64,000 nucleotides of DNA. Source: Ancylobacter novellus (GTDB lineage Bacteria; Pseudomonadota; Alphaproteobacteria; Rhizobiales; Methylopilaceae). Below are positions 23,685 to 36,824 of this stretch, in pieces. Both the position numbers and the translations under genes were made by a program. Below the pieces are notes generated by a model. That model worked only from the letters and a program-made list of their open reading frames with translations. It was not told the origin of the DNA and ran no database searches. How positions within the stretch are numbered: position 1 is the stretch's first letter; each line of letters opens with the position of its first letter. Location: positions 372,001 to 436,000 of the forward strand of contig QFPN01000003.1 in NCBI GenBank assembly GCA_003241695.1, written 5' to 3'.

Positions 23685-24809
23685 TCAGGCAAGGTCCCGG
23701 CGCCCCGGCACGAAAGCGTCGAAGGCGGCCCAGAACATCTCCCGGATCTCGTCGCGCTCCATCATGATCTCGTGACGCGATCCGCGGAGCATGAGATGGC
23801 CGCCGCCGCGGATGCGGGCGGCGAAGCGCTCGCTCGCCGCCGGATCGACGATGCGGTCGCGCGCAGCCGACAGCGCGAGCGTCGGCGTGCGGAACCCTTC
23901 CGGCACGCCCGGCAGCGCCGTCGCGGTCATGGCGCGGAACGCCGCGTGCACCCATCCGATGGTCGGCGAGCCGAGGGCGAGCCCCGGATCCGCCCGCAGA
24001 ACGGCGCGGGCTCGTTCGTAGCGCACGGGATCCGCGGTCACGGGATTTCCGTCGAACGGACGGAGCGCCATCACGCGGTTGGTCCCGCCTGGAATATAGG
24101 CGCTCGCGAGGCCCAAGCTTCCGAGGCCCGTGGCGAGGCCGCGGGCGAAGAACTCCGCGCGGGCGAGCGGCAGGCCGATCATCGGCGCGACGAGCACGAG
24201 CCGCTCGAACCACTGCGGCTGCCGCAGCGCGATTGCGACCGCGACGGGCGCGGACATGGAATGGGAAAGCGCGAAAAACGGGGGCGGACAGTGCAGCAGC
24301 ACAACCTGCCGCATCAGCGCTTCGAGGTCGGCGCGGTAGTCGCCGAAGTCGCCCACATGGCTCTTCAGCGGATTGCGGGCGAGCCTCTCCGAACCGCCCT
24401 GCCCCCGGAAATCCAGAGTGGCGACCGCGAAGCCCCGCCGCAGCAGGTCCTCGACGATCTCGCCGTACTTTTCGATGAACTCGGCGCGCCCCTGCAGCAG
24501 CGCGACGGTGCCGCGCGACGCTCCGTCCGGCTTCCAGTAGGCGGCGCGCAGACGAACGCCGTCCGCCGCCGTGAGGGTCAGCGTCCGACCGCCGGCCGGC
24601 GTCGGGAGGCCTTCGGCCGCGACCAGCCCTTCGCGCACGGGACGGAACCGCGGCGGCCCCGACGGATCCCGTTGCGGGCTGCGGAACAGCGCGTCGACGA
24701 CGGCCGCGGCCCTGCGCGACCGCGCCGCGAGCGCGGCCAAGGCGTTCCCGCCGGCCGGCGCGCCGTCTTCGCCGCCTCCGCTCTTGAACGCCGTCATTCG
24801 GCTCACCAT
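23685..24809 (-). CDS. Lysophospholipase/monoacylglycerol lipase-like alpha/beta hydrolase
   Basis: The protein resembles PldB-type hydrolases: VALLQGRAEFIEKYGEIVEDLLRRGFAVATLDFRGQGGS, then the nucleophile motif ALSHSMSAP, an acid in LSAARDRIVD and a histidine in RGSRHEIMME. The nucleophile elbow is S-H-S-M-S, with serines where most relatives have glycines (GHSMG). The cytoplasmic enzyme probably frees fatty acids from lysophospholipids or monoacylglycerols. The open frame begins at 24896, but that would run into the hsp20 ribosome site; ATG 24809 is chosen, with ATG 24797 as an alternative. It is divergent from hsp20. About 374 residues. Confidence 0.75.
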   Translation of the reverse strand: MVSRMTAFKSGGGEDGAPAGGNALAALAARSRRAAAVVDALFRSPQRDPSGPPRFRPVREGLVAAEGLPTPAGGRTLTLTAADGVRLRAAYWKPDGASRGTVALLQGRAEFIEKYGEIVEDLLRRGFAVATLDFRGQGGSERLARNPLKSHVGDFGDYRADLEALMRQVVLLHCPPPFFALSHSMSAPVAVAIALRQPQWFERLVLVAPMIGLPLARAEFFARGLATGLGSLGLASAYIPGGTNRVMALRPFDGNPVTADPVRYERARAVLRADPGLALGSPTIGWVHAAFRAMTATALPGVPEGFRTPTLALSAARDRIVDPAASERFAARIRGGGHLMLRGSRHEIMMERDEIREMFWAAFDAFVPGRRDLA

Positions 24810-24909
24810 CTCACGGACGTCGCAGGCCAACAGGCTGCGATCATTATGAAAAACCGGCCCGGCCAGCAGGCGGGCCGCGTTGTGTCGCTTCGTCAAGGAG
24901 GATACCAGA

Positions 24910-25368
24910 ATGCGTCAGTTCGATCTCGCCCCCCTCTATCGCTCGAGCGTCGGCTTCGACCGGCTGTTCTCGCTGCTCGACAACGCCGCCGGAGGCGACG
25001 CCTCTCCCGGCTATCCGCCCTACAACATCGAACGCACCGACGAAAACGCCTATCGCATCACCGTCGCGGTTGCGGGCTTCGGCGAGAAGGACCTCAACAT
25101 CGAGGTCAAGGAGAACGCGCTCACCGTACGCGGCGAGAAAGCCGCCGAGGCGAAGAAGAGCGAAGTGCTCCACCAGGGCATCGCCGCACGAGCCTTCGAG
25201 CGCCGCTTTCAACTCGCCGACCATGTGCAAGTGACCGGCGCCCATCTCGAGAACGGGCTGCTCCATGTCGACCTCGTGCGTGAGGTCCCGGAGGCGAAGA
25301 AACCCCGCCAGATTCCGATCGGAAACGGCGCCGCGCCGGCCGCCATCGAGCAGAAGCAGGCCGCCTGA
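24910..25368 (+). CDS. Small heat-shock protein, Hsp20 (IbpA-type)
   Basis: The 152-residue chaperone binds unfolding proteins and holds them for refolding. The alpha-crystallin domain is at about 40-130: YNIERTDENAYRITVAVAGFGEKDLNIEVKENALTVRGEK, then the G-x-L motif in HLENGLLHVDL. The N-terminal FDLAPLYRSSVGFDRLFSLLD is the rhizobial/IbpA-like arm, and KPRQIPIG is the C-terminal I-x-I motif. AAGGAGG lies 8 bases before ATG 24910, a very strong ribosome site. A longer frame from 24880 is rejected. A sharp terminator lies inside the 3' end of convergent ltaE. In rhizobia such genes are often governed by ROSE RNA thermometers; the 24810-24909 leader is too short and I see no clear one. Confidence 0.92.
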   Translation: MRQFDLAPLYRSSVGFDRLFSLLDNAAGGDASPGYPPYNIERTDENAYRITVAVAGFGEKDLNIEVKENALTVRGEKAAEAKKSEVLHQGIAARAFERRFQLADHVQVTGAHLENGLLHVDLVREVPEAKKPRQIPIGNGAAPAAIEQKQAA

Positions 25369-25389
25369 CCGCTCCCTCGTGATCCACGG

Positions 25390-26493
25390 CTAGAACAGGG
25401 GCGTTCCGGGAGACCGGGACGCCCTTTTTCGCGGCTCGCGCGCGGCGTCGACCGCCGCGAGGAAAGCCGCAATCTCATCCGCGGTCGTCGCGAAGGAGGC
25501 GATTAGGCGCGCGATGACCTCGCCGTCCCGGCCTCGCCTTTCGGGCGCGATCGATTCGCTCGTCCAGACGTAATAGGTCGCGCCCTTCGCCTTCAGCGCC
25601 TCATGAAGCGCCGACGGCAGCCAGACGAAGACCTCGTTGGCTTCGGTCGGGAACGCGAGGCTCAAACTGCGCGCCTGCAGGCCCAGCGCAAGCTCCGCCG
25701 CGCGGGCGTTCGCCGCGCGCGCGAGTTCAAGCCAGAGGCCGCCGGCGAGCAGCGCCTCGATCTGCGCCGCGACGAAACGGCCCTTCGACCAGGTGTGGCC
25801 GCCGCGCTTCCTTCGCTCCGCGAGGCTCTTCACGAGGTCGGGCGCGAACAGAACGATCGCCTCCGCGGCCATCGCGCCGTTCTTGGTGAAGCCGAAAGAC
25901 AGCGCCTCGACGCCCGCCTTCCAGGTGAGCTCCGCGGGCGTCGCGCGCGTCGAGACGACGGCGTTCGCGAAACGGGCGCCGTCCATGTGGACTCTGAGGC
26001 CCTTGTCGCGCGCGACGCCGGCGAGCGCCGCGATCTCGGCCGGGCGGTAGACCGTACCGGCCTCGGTCGCCTGGCTCAGCGTCAGCGCGGCGGGCGTCAC
26101 ATGGGTCGGCGGCGTCCAGAAATCGCGCGCGAGCAGCGCCGAAAGCGACTGCGGCGTCAGCCGTCCGTCGAGGCCGGGCGCGCCGACCATCTTGGCGCCG
26201 TTGGTGAAGAATTCGGGCGCGCCACATTCGTCGTGCATGACATGCGCCTCGGCGTGCCCGATCGCCGCGCCCCAGGGCGGAACCATCTGGGCGAGCGAGA
26301 GCGCGTTCGCGGCCGTGCCGGTGGCGACGAGGAAGGCCGCGACGTCGTGCTCGAAGACGTCGCGGAGCGCCGCCTCGACGCGCGCGTTGACGTCGTCATG
26401 TCCGTAAGGCCGCGCCGGCCCGCGGTTCGCGGCGGCGAGCGCCTCGAGCACCGCCTCATGGGCGGGCGCAATGTTGTCGCTGGCGAGGTTCAT
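25390..26493 (-). CDS. ltaE: Low-specificity L-threonine aldolase
   Basis: This PLP enzyme splits threonine (or allo-threonine, beta-hydroxy amino acids) to glycine and an aldehyde. The 367 residues show NLASDNIAPAHEAVLEAL, GTAANALSL, RVHMDGARFANAV (about 167-179) and the PLP lysine K204 in SFGFTKNGAMAAE. The C-terminal 12 residues are the part specified by the hsp20 terminator. It is convergent with hsp20 and followed upstream by vapC after 19 bases on the same strand, so read-through from vapBC is possible. Glycine from it could feed one-carbon metabolism. Confidence 0.9.
   Translation of the reverse strand: MNLASDNIAPAHEAVLEALAAANRGPARPYGHDDVNARVEAALRDVFEHDVAAFLVATGTAANALSLAQMVPPWGAAIGHAEAHVMHDECGAPEFFTNGAKMVGAPGLDGRLTPQSLSALLARDFWTPPTHVTPAALTLSQATEAGTVYRPAEIAALAGVARDKGLRVHMDGARFANAVVSTRATPAELTWKAGVEALSFGFTKNGAMAAEAIVLFAPDLVKSLAERRKRGGHTWSKGRFVAAQIEALLAGGLWLELARAANARAAELALGLQARSLSLAFPTEANEVFVWLPSALHEALKAKGATYYVWTSESIAPERRGRDGEVIARLIASFATTADEIAAFLAAVDAAREPRKRASRSPGTPLF
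25399..25429 (+). terminator. hsp20 terminator embedded in the ltaE coding end
   Basis: An 11-bp stem (one G-T pair) with a GAGA tetraloop is followed by five T residues, 31 bases after the hsp20 stop. The whole hairpin lies within the last codons of convergent ltaE, encoding its ASRSPGTPLF end. Confidence 0.85.
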
Positions 26494-26512
26494 GGAATGT
26501 CCCGGGGCGCTG

Positions 26513-26902
26513 TCAGGCGATCTTCAGGCCGAGATGCTCGACCATGGGATCGAAATCGCGATCTTGGTGGAGCAGCCGATGACCGCGTTCGATGCAACAC
26601 GTTCCAATGACGAGATCAGGCATCGAGCGAATGGTGATCCCGAGCCCCCGCAGACGACGGTGGTTCGCCGCCGCCTTCAAAGCGAGATCGACGTCGAGCA
26701 TGCGCTCTATCTCGAAGACCAGGAGACGCCCTTCAATCTTTCTCGCCTGCTCCTCGTTGCGGGCCCCGCGAAGGACCTCGATGAGCACGATGTCGCCCAC
26801 AAGGACCTGTGAAAGCGGCGCCATCGATCGAAGCCTTTCGACAGCCGGCCCCAACCTGTTCGAGAAGTGGTCGATCCAGACGGAGCTATCGACGACGATC
26901 AC
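26513..26902 (-). CDS. vapC: VapC-type PIN-domain ribonuclease toxin
   Basis: The 129-residue protein is a PIN domain with the acidic residues of the VapC active site: D5 in MIVVDSSVWID, E42 in VLIEVLRG, D96 in SMPDLVIG and D114 in LHQDRDF. These bind Mg for endonucleolytic cleavage of RNA, usually tRNA or rRNA. The ATG overlaps the vapB stop by 4 bp, the classic TA arrangement. All four acidic positions are intact, so the toxin is probably functional. The RNA target cannot be read from the sequence. Confidence 0.9.
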   Translation of the reverse strand: MIVVDSSVWIDHFSNRLGPAVERLRSMAPLSQVLVGDIVLIEVLRGARNEEQARKIEGRLLVFEIERMLDVDLALKAAANHRRLRGLGITIRSMPDLVIGTCCIERGHRLLHQDRDFDPMVEHLGLKIA

Positions 26903-27114
26903 AGGGTAAAGTCACCCAGGATCCACTCTTTCCGCATCTGCTCGAGGTCGCCGTCCCACCCTATGCCGGCCAGCTCATCGAGCGCCCGCCGGCGACGGGC
27001 CTCCAGGACGACCTTGTTGAGCGCATCCTCGACCGCGGCCTTCTTTGTTTTGAGGCCGGTCGCCTCCATCGCTTCTTTGAGGAGAGCTTCGTCAATGTCG
27101 ATGTTGGTCCGCAT
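26899..27114 (-). CDS. vapB: VapB-type antitoxin (ribbon-helix-helix-like)
   Basis: The 71-residue protein begins MRTNIDIDEALLKEAMEATGLKTKKAAVEDAL, the pattern of the Arc-type VapB DNA-binding dimer. A C-terminal acidic/aromatic tail (LDELAGIGWDGDLEQMRKEW) is the usual toxin-binding segment. It overlaps vapC by 4 bp and is presumably autoregulatory through the inverted repeat at 27133-27164. The pair sits between core genes ltaE and gltB, a typical insertion place for small mobile TA cassettes, but no flanking repeat is visible. Confidence 0.9.
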   Translation of the reverse strand: MRTNIDIDEALLKEAMEATGLKTKKAAVEDALNKVVLEARRRRALDELAGIGWDGDLEQMRKEWILGDFTL

Positions 27115-27132
27115 TGCGAAGTCCTCGGAACC

Positions 27133-27164
27133 GATGTGTACGGCTTCGCCAATTTATACACATC
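27133..27164 (-). promoter_or_regulatory. vapBC promoter and operator
   Basis: The perfect 8-bp inverted repeat GATGTGTA / TACACATC is separated by 16 bases and lies 19 bases upstream of the vapB ATG. On the minus strand the distal arm runs into TATAAA, which looks like a -10 box, so bound VapB-VapC would block transcription. Widely spaced repeats fit the two RHH dimers of a VapBC octamer. Confidence 0.7.
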
Positions 27165-27307
27165 AACCACGCTCCGCCACGCCGCCCTCGCCCCGCTTGA
27201 CGGAGGCGCTTTACCCGCTGAGGGTTTTCTGATTAAGGTGCGCGGCAATTAGGACAGCAAGGCTGTCCATTTGCGACGAAGGTCGCGCGCTGCTCGAGAA
27301 TTCGAAC

Positions 27308-27354
27308 GGAGCGGTGCGGCGGCGCCCGGGAAACCGGGTCGCCTCCGCCGCTCC
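27308..27354. repeat. Large GC hairpin in the vapB-gltB gap
   Basis: GGAGCGG near 27308 pairs with CCGCTCC near 27354, and an inner CCCGG-GAAA-CCGGG closes the loop; the middle has mismatches. There is no T-tract, so it is not a simple terminator. It lies about 95 bases upstream of the gltB ATG and could be an attenuator-like leader structure or a degenerate repeat. The rest of the 27115-27449 gap holds the vapBC operator and unremarkable sequence. Confidence 0.4.
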
Positions 27355-27449
27355 GCTGGCGCGCGTCCCGCGTCGTTTCATGTCCCGGCGCTTCGGCGCC
27401 GTTCGTGCCTGACCTTCGGGTCGAAACTGATCGGATCATGGAGATCGCC

Positions 27450-32174
<4,725 letters not shown>

Positions 32175-32175
32175 G

Positions 32176-32205
32176 GCGGAAGGCGCACTGGCGCCTGCTT
32201 TCCGC
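32176..32205 (+). repeat. Hairpin in the gltB-gltD spacer
   Basis: GCGGAAGGCGC pairs with GCGCC and TTCCGC through a 3-base bulge, just after the gltB stop. No T-run follows, so it may be an RNA-stability or partial-attenuation element that sets the ratio of the two subunits. The 32175-32347 spacer has nothing else notable. Confidence 0.4.
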
Positions 32206-32347
32206 AGAGCCTATGAGGGCCCTGCGGGACACGTCTTCAGAAATGATCTAATTCGTCATCGGCGTTTTCGGGACGGCGGACATCGGCCGCCTCCCGGCGG
32301 ACGGCCGCGGGCACTCTGAGCGAAAGGGCCTCCGGGCGGAGACCGAA

Positions 32348-33772
32348 ATGGGCAAGGTCACTGGTTTTCTCGAGATCGAACGGCAGGAGGCGCGCTATCA
32401 GCCGGCCTCCGACCGCATCCGGCATTTCCGCGAGTTCACCCTGCCGCTCTCGGACGCCGAGGTCGCCAAACAGGCCGCGCGGTGCATGGACTGCGGCATC
32501 CCGTTCTGCCACGGGCCGCAGGGCTGCCCCGTCAACAACCAGATCCCGGACTGGAACGATCTGGTCTATGCCGACGACTGGCAGGAGGCCGCCCGCAACC
32601 TCCATTCGACCAACAATTTTCCCGAGTTCACCGGCCGCATCTGCCCCGCGCCCTGCGAGGAAGCCTGCACGCTGAACCTCGAGAACATCCCTGTCGCGAT
32701 CAAGACTGTGGAGCAGGCGATCGCCGACAAGGCGATCGCGAACGGCTGGGTGAAGCCGGAGCCGCCGGCGCACAAGACCGGCAAGCGCGTCGCGGTCGTG
32801 GGCTCGGGGCCCGCCGGCATGGCGGCCGCGCAGCAGCTCGCGCGCGCCGGCCACGACGTCCATGTCTACGAGCGCGAGCCCAAGGCCGGCGGCCTGCTGC
32901 GCTACGGCATTCCGGACTTCAAGATGGAGAAGCGCCACATCGACGTGCGCGTCCGGCAGATGGAGGCCGAGGGCGTCACCTTCCATTACGGCGTGAACGT
33001 CGGCGTCACGACGTCCGTGCAGGAGCTTCTCGACGGCCACGAGGCCGTGCTGTTCGCCGGCGGCGCCGAGGATCCGCGCAACCCGGGACTGCCGGGGCAG
33101 GACCTCAAGGGCGTGCACTACGCCATGCCGTTCCTCGTCCAGCAGAACCGCCGCGTCGGCGAGGAGCGGACGATCCCGGAGGCGCCGGTGAGCGCGGCCG
33201 GCAAGGACGTCGTCGTCATCGGCGGCGGCGACACGGCGTCGGACTGCGTCGGCACCTCGTTCCGTCAGGGAGCGATCTCGGTCACCCAGATCGACATCCG
33301 TCCGGTGCCGCCGCAGATCGAGGACAAGCTTCTCACCTGGCCCTACTGGCCGATGAAATTCCGCACCTCGTCGAGCCAGGCGGAAGGCGCGGAGCGCGAA
33401 TTCTCCGCCGTCACGCTCGGCATCGAAGGCCAGAACGGACGCGTCACGGGCATCAAATGCGCCCGCGCGGACGCCAAGCGCCAGCCGATCCCCGGCACGG
33501 AATTCGTCCTGAAGGCGGATCTCGTCTTCATCGCGCTCGGCTTCCGCGGGCCGACGCTCGAAGGGCTCGTCGAACAGTCCGGCGTCGCCCTCGACAAGCG
33601 CGGAGCCGTGCTCGCCGACGAGCAGAGCTATGTGACGTCGAATCCGAAGATCTTCGCGGCCGGCGACATGCGCCGAGGACAGTCGCTGGTCGTGTGGGCG
33701 ATCCGCGAAGGCCGCCAGGCGGCGCATGCGATCGACATCTTCCTGACGGGATCGACGACGCTGCCGCGATGA
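32348..33772 (+). CDS. gltD: Glutamate synthase (NADPH), small subunit
   Basis: GOGAT beta subunit supplies electrons from NADPH through FAD to the GltB clusters. The 474 residues show the N-terminal Fe-S cysteines in AARCMDCGIPFCHGPQGCPVNN and GRICPAPCEEACTLN, the FAD motif VAVVGSGPAGMAAAQQLARAGHDV (about 148-171), the NADPH motif VVVIGGGDTASDCVGT (about 291-306) and ALGFRGP plus IFAAGDMRRGQSLVVWAIREGRQAA at the C-terminus. It is the downstream member of the gltBD operon. Palindromic repeat copy C follows it. Confidence 0.95.
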   Translation: MGKVTGFLEIERQEARYQPASDRIRHFREFTLPLSDAEVAKQAARCMDCGIPFCHGPQGCPVNNQIPDWNDLVYADDWQEAARNLHSTNNFPEFTGRICPAPCEEACTLNLENIPVAIKTVEQAIADKAIANGWVKPEPPAHKTGKRVAVVGSGPAGMAAAQQLARAGHDVHVYEREPKAGGLLRYGIPDFKMEKRHIDVRVRQMEAEGVTFHYGVNVGVTTSVQELLDGHEAVLFAGGAEDPRNPGLPGQDLKGVHYAMPFLVQQNRRVGEERTIPEAPVSAAGKDVVVIGGGDTASDCVGTSFRQGAISVTQIDIRPVPPQIEDKLLTWPYWPMKFRTSSSQAEGAEREFSAVTLGIEGQNGRVTGIKCARADAKRQPIPGTEFVLKADLVFIALGFRGPTLEGLVEQSGVALDKRGAVLADEQSYVTSNPKIFAAGDMRRGQSLVVWAIREGRQAAHAIDIFLTGSTTLPR

Positions 33773-33785
33773 CCCGGTCGGCAGC

Positions 33786-33897
33786 GCCGTCATCCCGGCC
33801 TTGTGCCGGGGTCCATTGACGTCGCTCTTGCAGGCAAGAGCGGATCCCCGTCCGTTCACGCCGACGGCGGCGCGTCCCGGCGCAAGGCCGGGACGGC
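33786..33897. repeat. Intergenic palindromic repeat, diverged copy C
   Basis: The ends GCCGTCATCCCGGCC and GGCCGGGACGGC form an inverted repeat with a 3-base insertion (CAT). The inner pair (CGCTCTTGC / GCAAGAGCG at about 33822-33842) makes a second arm. The layout of outer arms plus inner hairpins is that of copies A and B, but the sequence differs (CATCCC in place of CATGCCC). It lies between convergent gltD and the SGNH gene. Confidence 0.75.
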
Positions 33898-33916
33898 AAT
33901 CCGCGCGACGCCCGCT

Positions 33917-35431
33917 TTACCTCGGCGCCCCCTGCCGCTCCACCGGCTTCGGATCGATCAACGTCGCCGGTTGCGAGGCCTCGGCGGCGGGAGAGGCCTT
34001 CACCTCGGTCGTCTTCGGTCCGGCGGCCTCGGGCTGCTCCGCGCCCGGCCAGCGGTGATCGTCCATCCGGCCCGGATCGGCGTCGCCGCTCTCGCCGTTC
34101 ACCAGCACTTTCGCCGCGGACTGCGACGCGTCGCGGGCGGGGATCGGCATCGGGGTCGCGGCCGCGAGCGCGCCGCCCTGGCTCTTGCGGGGGGCGGTGA
34201 GCACCATCAGGGGGCTCGCGATCGGCCGCGGCTGTTCGGCGGTCGGCGGCGGCTGGATAATGGCGGCCCCCGCCTCGGGCGCGACCGCGGCCATGACCGC
34301 GTCCGGCGTCGCAGGCTTTGGCTGGAAGACCTTGCGAATCTCCTGCTCGACGTAGTGCGCGAGCTTGCGGGCGCCCGCCTTCGAGAAATGCACGCCGTCG
34401 TCGAGCCGAAGCCGGCCGATCTGGCCGTCGAGCATCGGACCGCTCTCGGCGTAGACGCCGTCCTCGTCGACGAAGCCCTCCCAGACGTCCACATAGGTCC
34501 CGCCGGCCGCCTCGACCCGCTCCTTGGCGATGGCGTTGATCGCGACATGGTCTGCGGTCGCGCGCCCGCTCTCGCTCGCGGCGAGGCCCGTCCAGAACAC
34601 CGGAATCTTGCGCTCCTTGAACGGCGCCAGCACGGCGTCGAGCCGGGCCGCGTAGCGCTTGCGCCAGGCGTCGGACAGCGGCGGCTCCTTGCGCATGTCG
34701 AGGAAGGGCTGGCGATCGTTCACGCCGACGTCGAACACGGCGTAGGTGGCGGGTCCCTGATCGAGCGCCTTGCGGATCTCGGCGGCGAAATCGAAATAGT
34801 CCTCGCGCACGAGCCCCGAATTCGGCTTTGCGACTCGCTTCACCTCAAGTTCCGGCGCGTCCGCGAAGCCTTCCTGCAGGCCGGTGGCGAGCTGGTCAGC
34901 GATGCTGTCGCCGATCACGACGACGAAGGTCGTCGGCTGCACCGCCGCCGCCGGCGCAGGAACGCCCGGCTGCGCGGCCGATTGAACCGCAGCCGCGGGA
35001 TCGGCCGGCGCGGGCGCTGCGGCGGGCGGCTTGGCCGCCACCGCAGGAGAGCGGCGGCGGGGAGCGACCCGCTTGGTCGGACGGACCTCGACCGCGCCCT
35101 GATCGGAGCGTACGTCCTCGGCCGGTCCACCGCCGAAAAGACGCTGGAAGAAGTTCAGCCCGGCGCGCGGGCGCTCGGGCTCCATGGGCCGAAGCCTGCG
35201 ATCGTCGTAGCGGCGGGCGTCGCGCGAGTAGGAGCGCTGCCGTCGCTCGACATAGGCGTCGTCGTCGTCATAAACGCGCCGCTCGCGGTAGACCCGTTCG
35301 CGCGGAGGCCCGTCGTAATAGCGCGGGTAATAGCCTTGGGCGCGCGCCTCTCCGCCGGAACCGACGGCGTAAGCCGCGCCAAGGATCGACAGAACGACGG
35401 CCGCGATCGCGCCGAGGGCGGAGCGTGTCAT
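33917..35431 (-). CDS. Secreted SGNH/GDSL-type hydrolase (DUF459 family)
   Basis: The 504-residue protein has an N-terminal signal/anchor segment (about 8-31), then an Arg/Asp/Tyr-rich stretch, then a Pro/Ala-rich linker (about 120-165). The SGNH domain spans about 165-375, with the nucleophile in VVIGDSIADQL, a DVGVNDRQP block and the Asp-His pair in LDDGVHFSKAGARKLAHYVE. A further low-complexity C-terminal tail follows. DUF459 proteins of this order are thought to modify envelope or exopolysaccharide acyl groups, without direct proof. It sits in a run with mltB and galU on envelope functions. Confidence 0.8.
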   Translation of the reverse strand: MTRSALGAIAAVVLSILGAAYAVGSGGEARAQGYYPRYYDGPPRERVYRERRVYDDDDAYVERRQRSYSRDARRYDDRRLRPMEPERPRAGLNFFQRLFGGGPAEDVRSDQGAVEVRPTKRVAPRRRSPAVAAKPPAAAPAPADPAAAVQSAAQPGVPAPAAAVQPTTFVVVIGDSIADQLATGLQEGFADAPELEVKRVAKPNSGLVREDYFDFAAEIRKALDQGPATYAVFDVGVNDRQPFLDMRKEPPLSDAWRKRYAARLDAVLAPFKERKIPVFWTGLAASESGRATADHVAINAIAKERVEAAGGTYVDVWEGFVDEDGVYAESGPMLDGQIGRLRLDDGVHFSKAGARKLAHYVEQEIRKVFQPKPATPDAVMAAVAPEAGAAIIQPPPTAEQPRPIASPLMVLTAPRKSQGGALAAATPMPIPARDASQSAAKVLVNGESGDADPGRMDDHRWPGAEQPEAAGPKTTEVKASPAAEASQPATLIDPKPVERQGAPR

Positions 35432-35478
35432 GCCCGGACGCTATCACGGACGCGGGCCGCGGGCCACATGGACGACGC

Positions 35479-36597
35479 TCAGCGGCCGGTCTTCATCCGC
35501 CTCAGGAGCGAGACGGAGGCGTAGCCGTCGGGCAGCAGGCCGTTGGCTCTCTGATAGGCGATGATGGCGTTGCGGGTGGCGGGTCCGATCTTGCCGTCCG
35601 GCTCACCGACGTCGAAGCCGCGGCGCGCGAGTAGCGCCTGGAGCTCCATGCGGCCGGGTTCGTCGAGCGGCTTGTCGTGGTTCGGCCAGGGCGTGCGGAT
35701 CGGCCCGCCGCCGCGGATGCGGTCGGACAGGTGGGCGACGGCGAGCGCGTAGGAATCCGCATTATTGTAGCGCTTGATCACGCGGTAGTTCGAAGTGGTG
35801 AGGAACGCCGGACCGTTCGGGCCGCCGGGCAGGAAGAGCTTCGCGCCCCCTGCCCCGCCCGCGACCTCCCGACCCCAGCCGACGCCAGACTTCCAGCCGT
35901 GCTTCTTCAGATAGTTCGCCGTCGAGGCGAGCGCGTCCTCGGTCGAGCCCCAGATGTCGCGCTTGCCGTCGCCGTCGCCGTCCGCGGCGTAGGCCTTGAA
36001 GCTCGTCGGCATGAACTGGGTCTGCCCCATGGCGCCGGCCCAGGATCCGATCATGTTCTCCGGCGCGACGTTGCCCTGCTGAAGGATCTGGAGGGCGGCG
36101 ACCAGCTCCCGGCGGAAGAACTCCGGACGGCGCGAGCCGCAGCAGGCGAGCGTCGCGAGCGCCTCGATGACGTTGTGGCCGCCCATGGACGCGCCGTAGT
36201 TCGTCTCCATTCCCCAGACCGCCAGAACCACGTAACGGTCGACGCCGTAGACGCGTTCGATGCGGGCAAGGAAATCGGCGTATCTCGCCGCGTTCGCCTT
36301 GCCGTTGGCGATGCGGGTGTCGGACACCTGGGTGTCGATGTAGACCGCGATCGACTGCTTGAATTCGAGCTGGGTGTTGGATTTGTCGATCGCCTCCTGA
36401 TCGACCTTCAGCCCGCGGAAGGCGCGGTCGTAGAGCGCCGGGGAGACCCCCGCCTTCACGGCTTCCGGCTTGAAGCGCTGCACGAACGCCTGGAAGCGCG
36501 CCTCGGCCGACTGCGCGGCGACGGGCAGCGAAAAGCCGGCCGCGAGCGCAAGGCCGGCGACGACGGTCGCGATCGCGGATCGGCGCCGGATGGTCAT
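35479..36597 (-). CDS. mltB: Lytic murein transglycosylase, MltB family, with peptidoglycan-binding domain
   Basis: The 372-residue protein has a signal peptide (1-29, SLPVAAQS). The catalytic domain (about 30-300) has the MltB glutamate E131 in VWGMETNYGA, then SWAGAMGQTQFMPTSF and DGDGKRDIWGS. A PG_binding_1 domain closes the C-terminus (about 310-370; RRGFDVGEPDGKIGPATRNAI). It acts in the periplasm, cutting glycan strands to 1,6-anhydroMurNAc ends. That product is the input for the AmgK/MurU salvage genes at 60-62 kb. ATG 36597 has AAGGAG about 9 bases upstream; the longer frame from 36810 lacks a signal peptide. It is divergent from galU. Confidence 0.9.
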   Translation of the reverse strand: MTIRRRSAIATVVAGLALAAGFSLPVAAQSAEARFQAFVQRFKPEAVKAGVSPALYDRAFRGLKVDQEAIDKSNTQLEFKQSIAVYIDTQVSDTRIANGKANAARYADFLARIERVYGVDRYVVLAVWGMETNYGASMGGHNVIEALATLACCGSRRPEFFRRELVAALQILQQGNVAPENMIGSWAGAMGQTQFMPTSFKAYAADGDGDGKRDIWGSTEDALASTANYLKKHGWKSGVGWGREVAGGAGGAKLFLPGGPNGPAFLTTSNYRVIKRYNNADSYALAVAHLSDRIRGGGPIRTPWPNHDKPLDEPGRMELQALLARRGFDVGEPDGKIGPATRNAIIAYQRANGLLPDGYASVSLLRRMKTGR

Positions 36598-36824
36598 GAC
36601 GGGCGGCTCCTTGGACGGTTCGGGGCGGCCGGACGGGCGGCCGCTTCGGGTTACGTTCAGGTTAATCAGCATACGCTTCGAAGTTAGCGTTCGGTTAACC
36701 ACGCCGGTCACGGCGGCGTGGGGTTTACCGTCGCGCCTCGCCTCCCAGATACGCTCGCAATCCACGCTTGAAAGATGGTTTACCAGAGACGGTCTATGAA
36801 AGACCGCCAACGCCCGGAGCCCCG

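Noticed and set aside
24810..24909. ROSE-type RNA thermometer upstream of hsp20
   Set aside because: The 100-base leader has a strong exposed AAGGAGG, and I could not find the paired anti-SD hairpin expected of ROSE elements.
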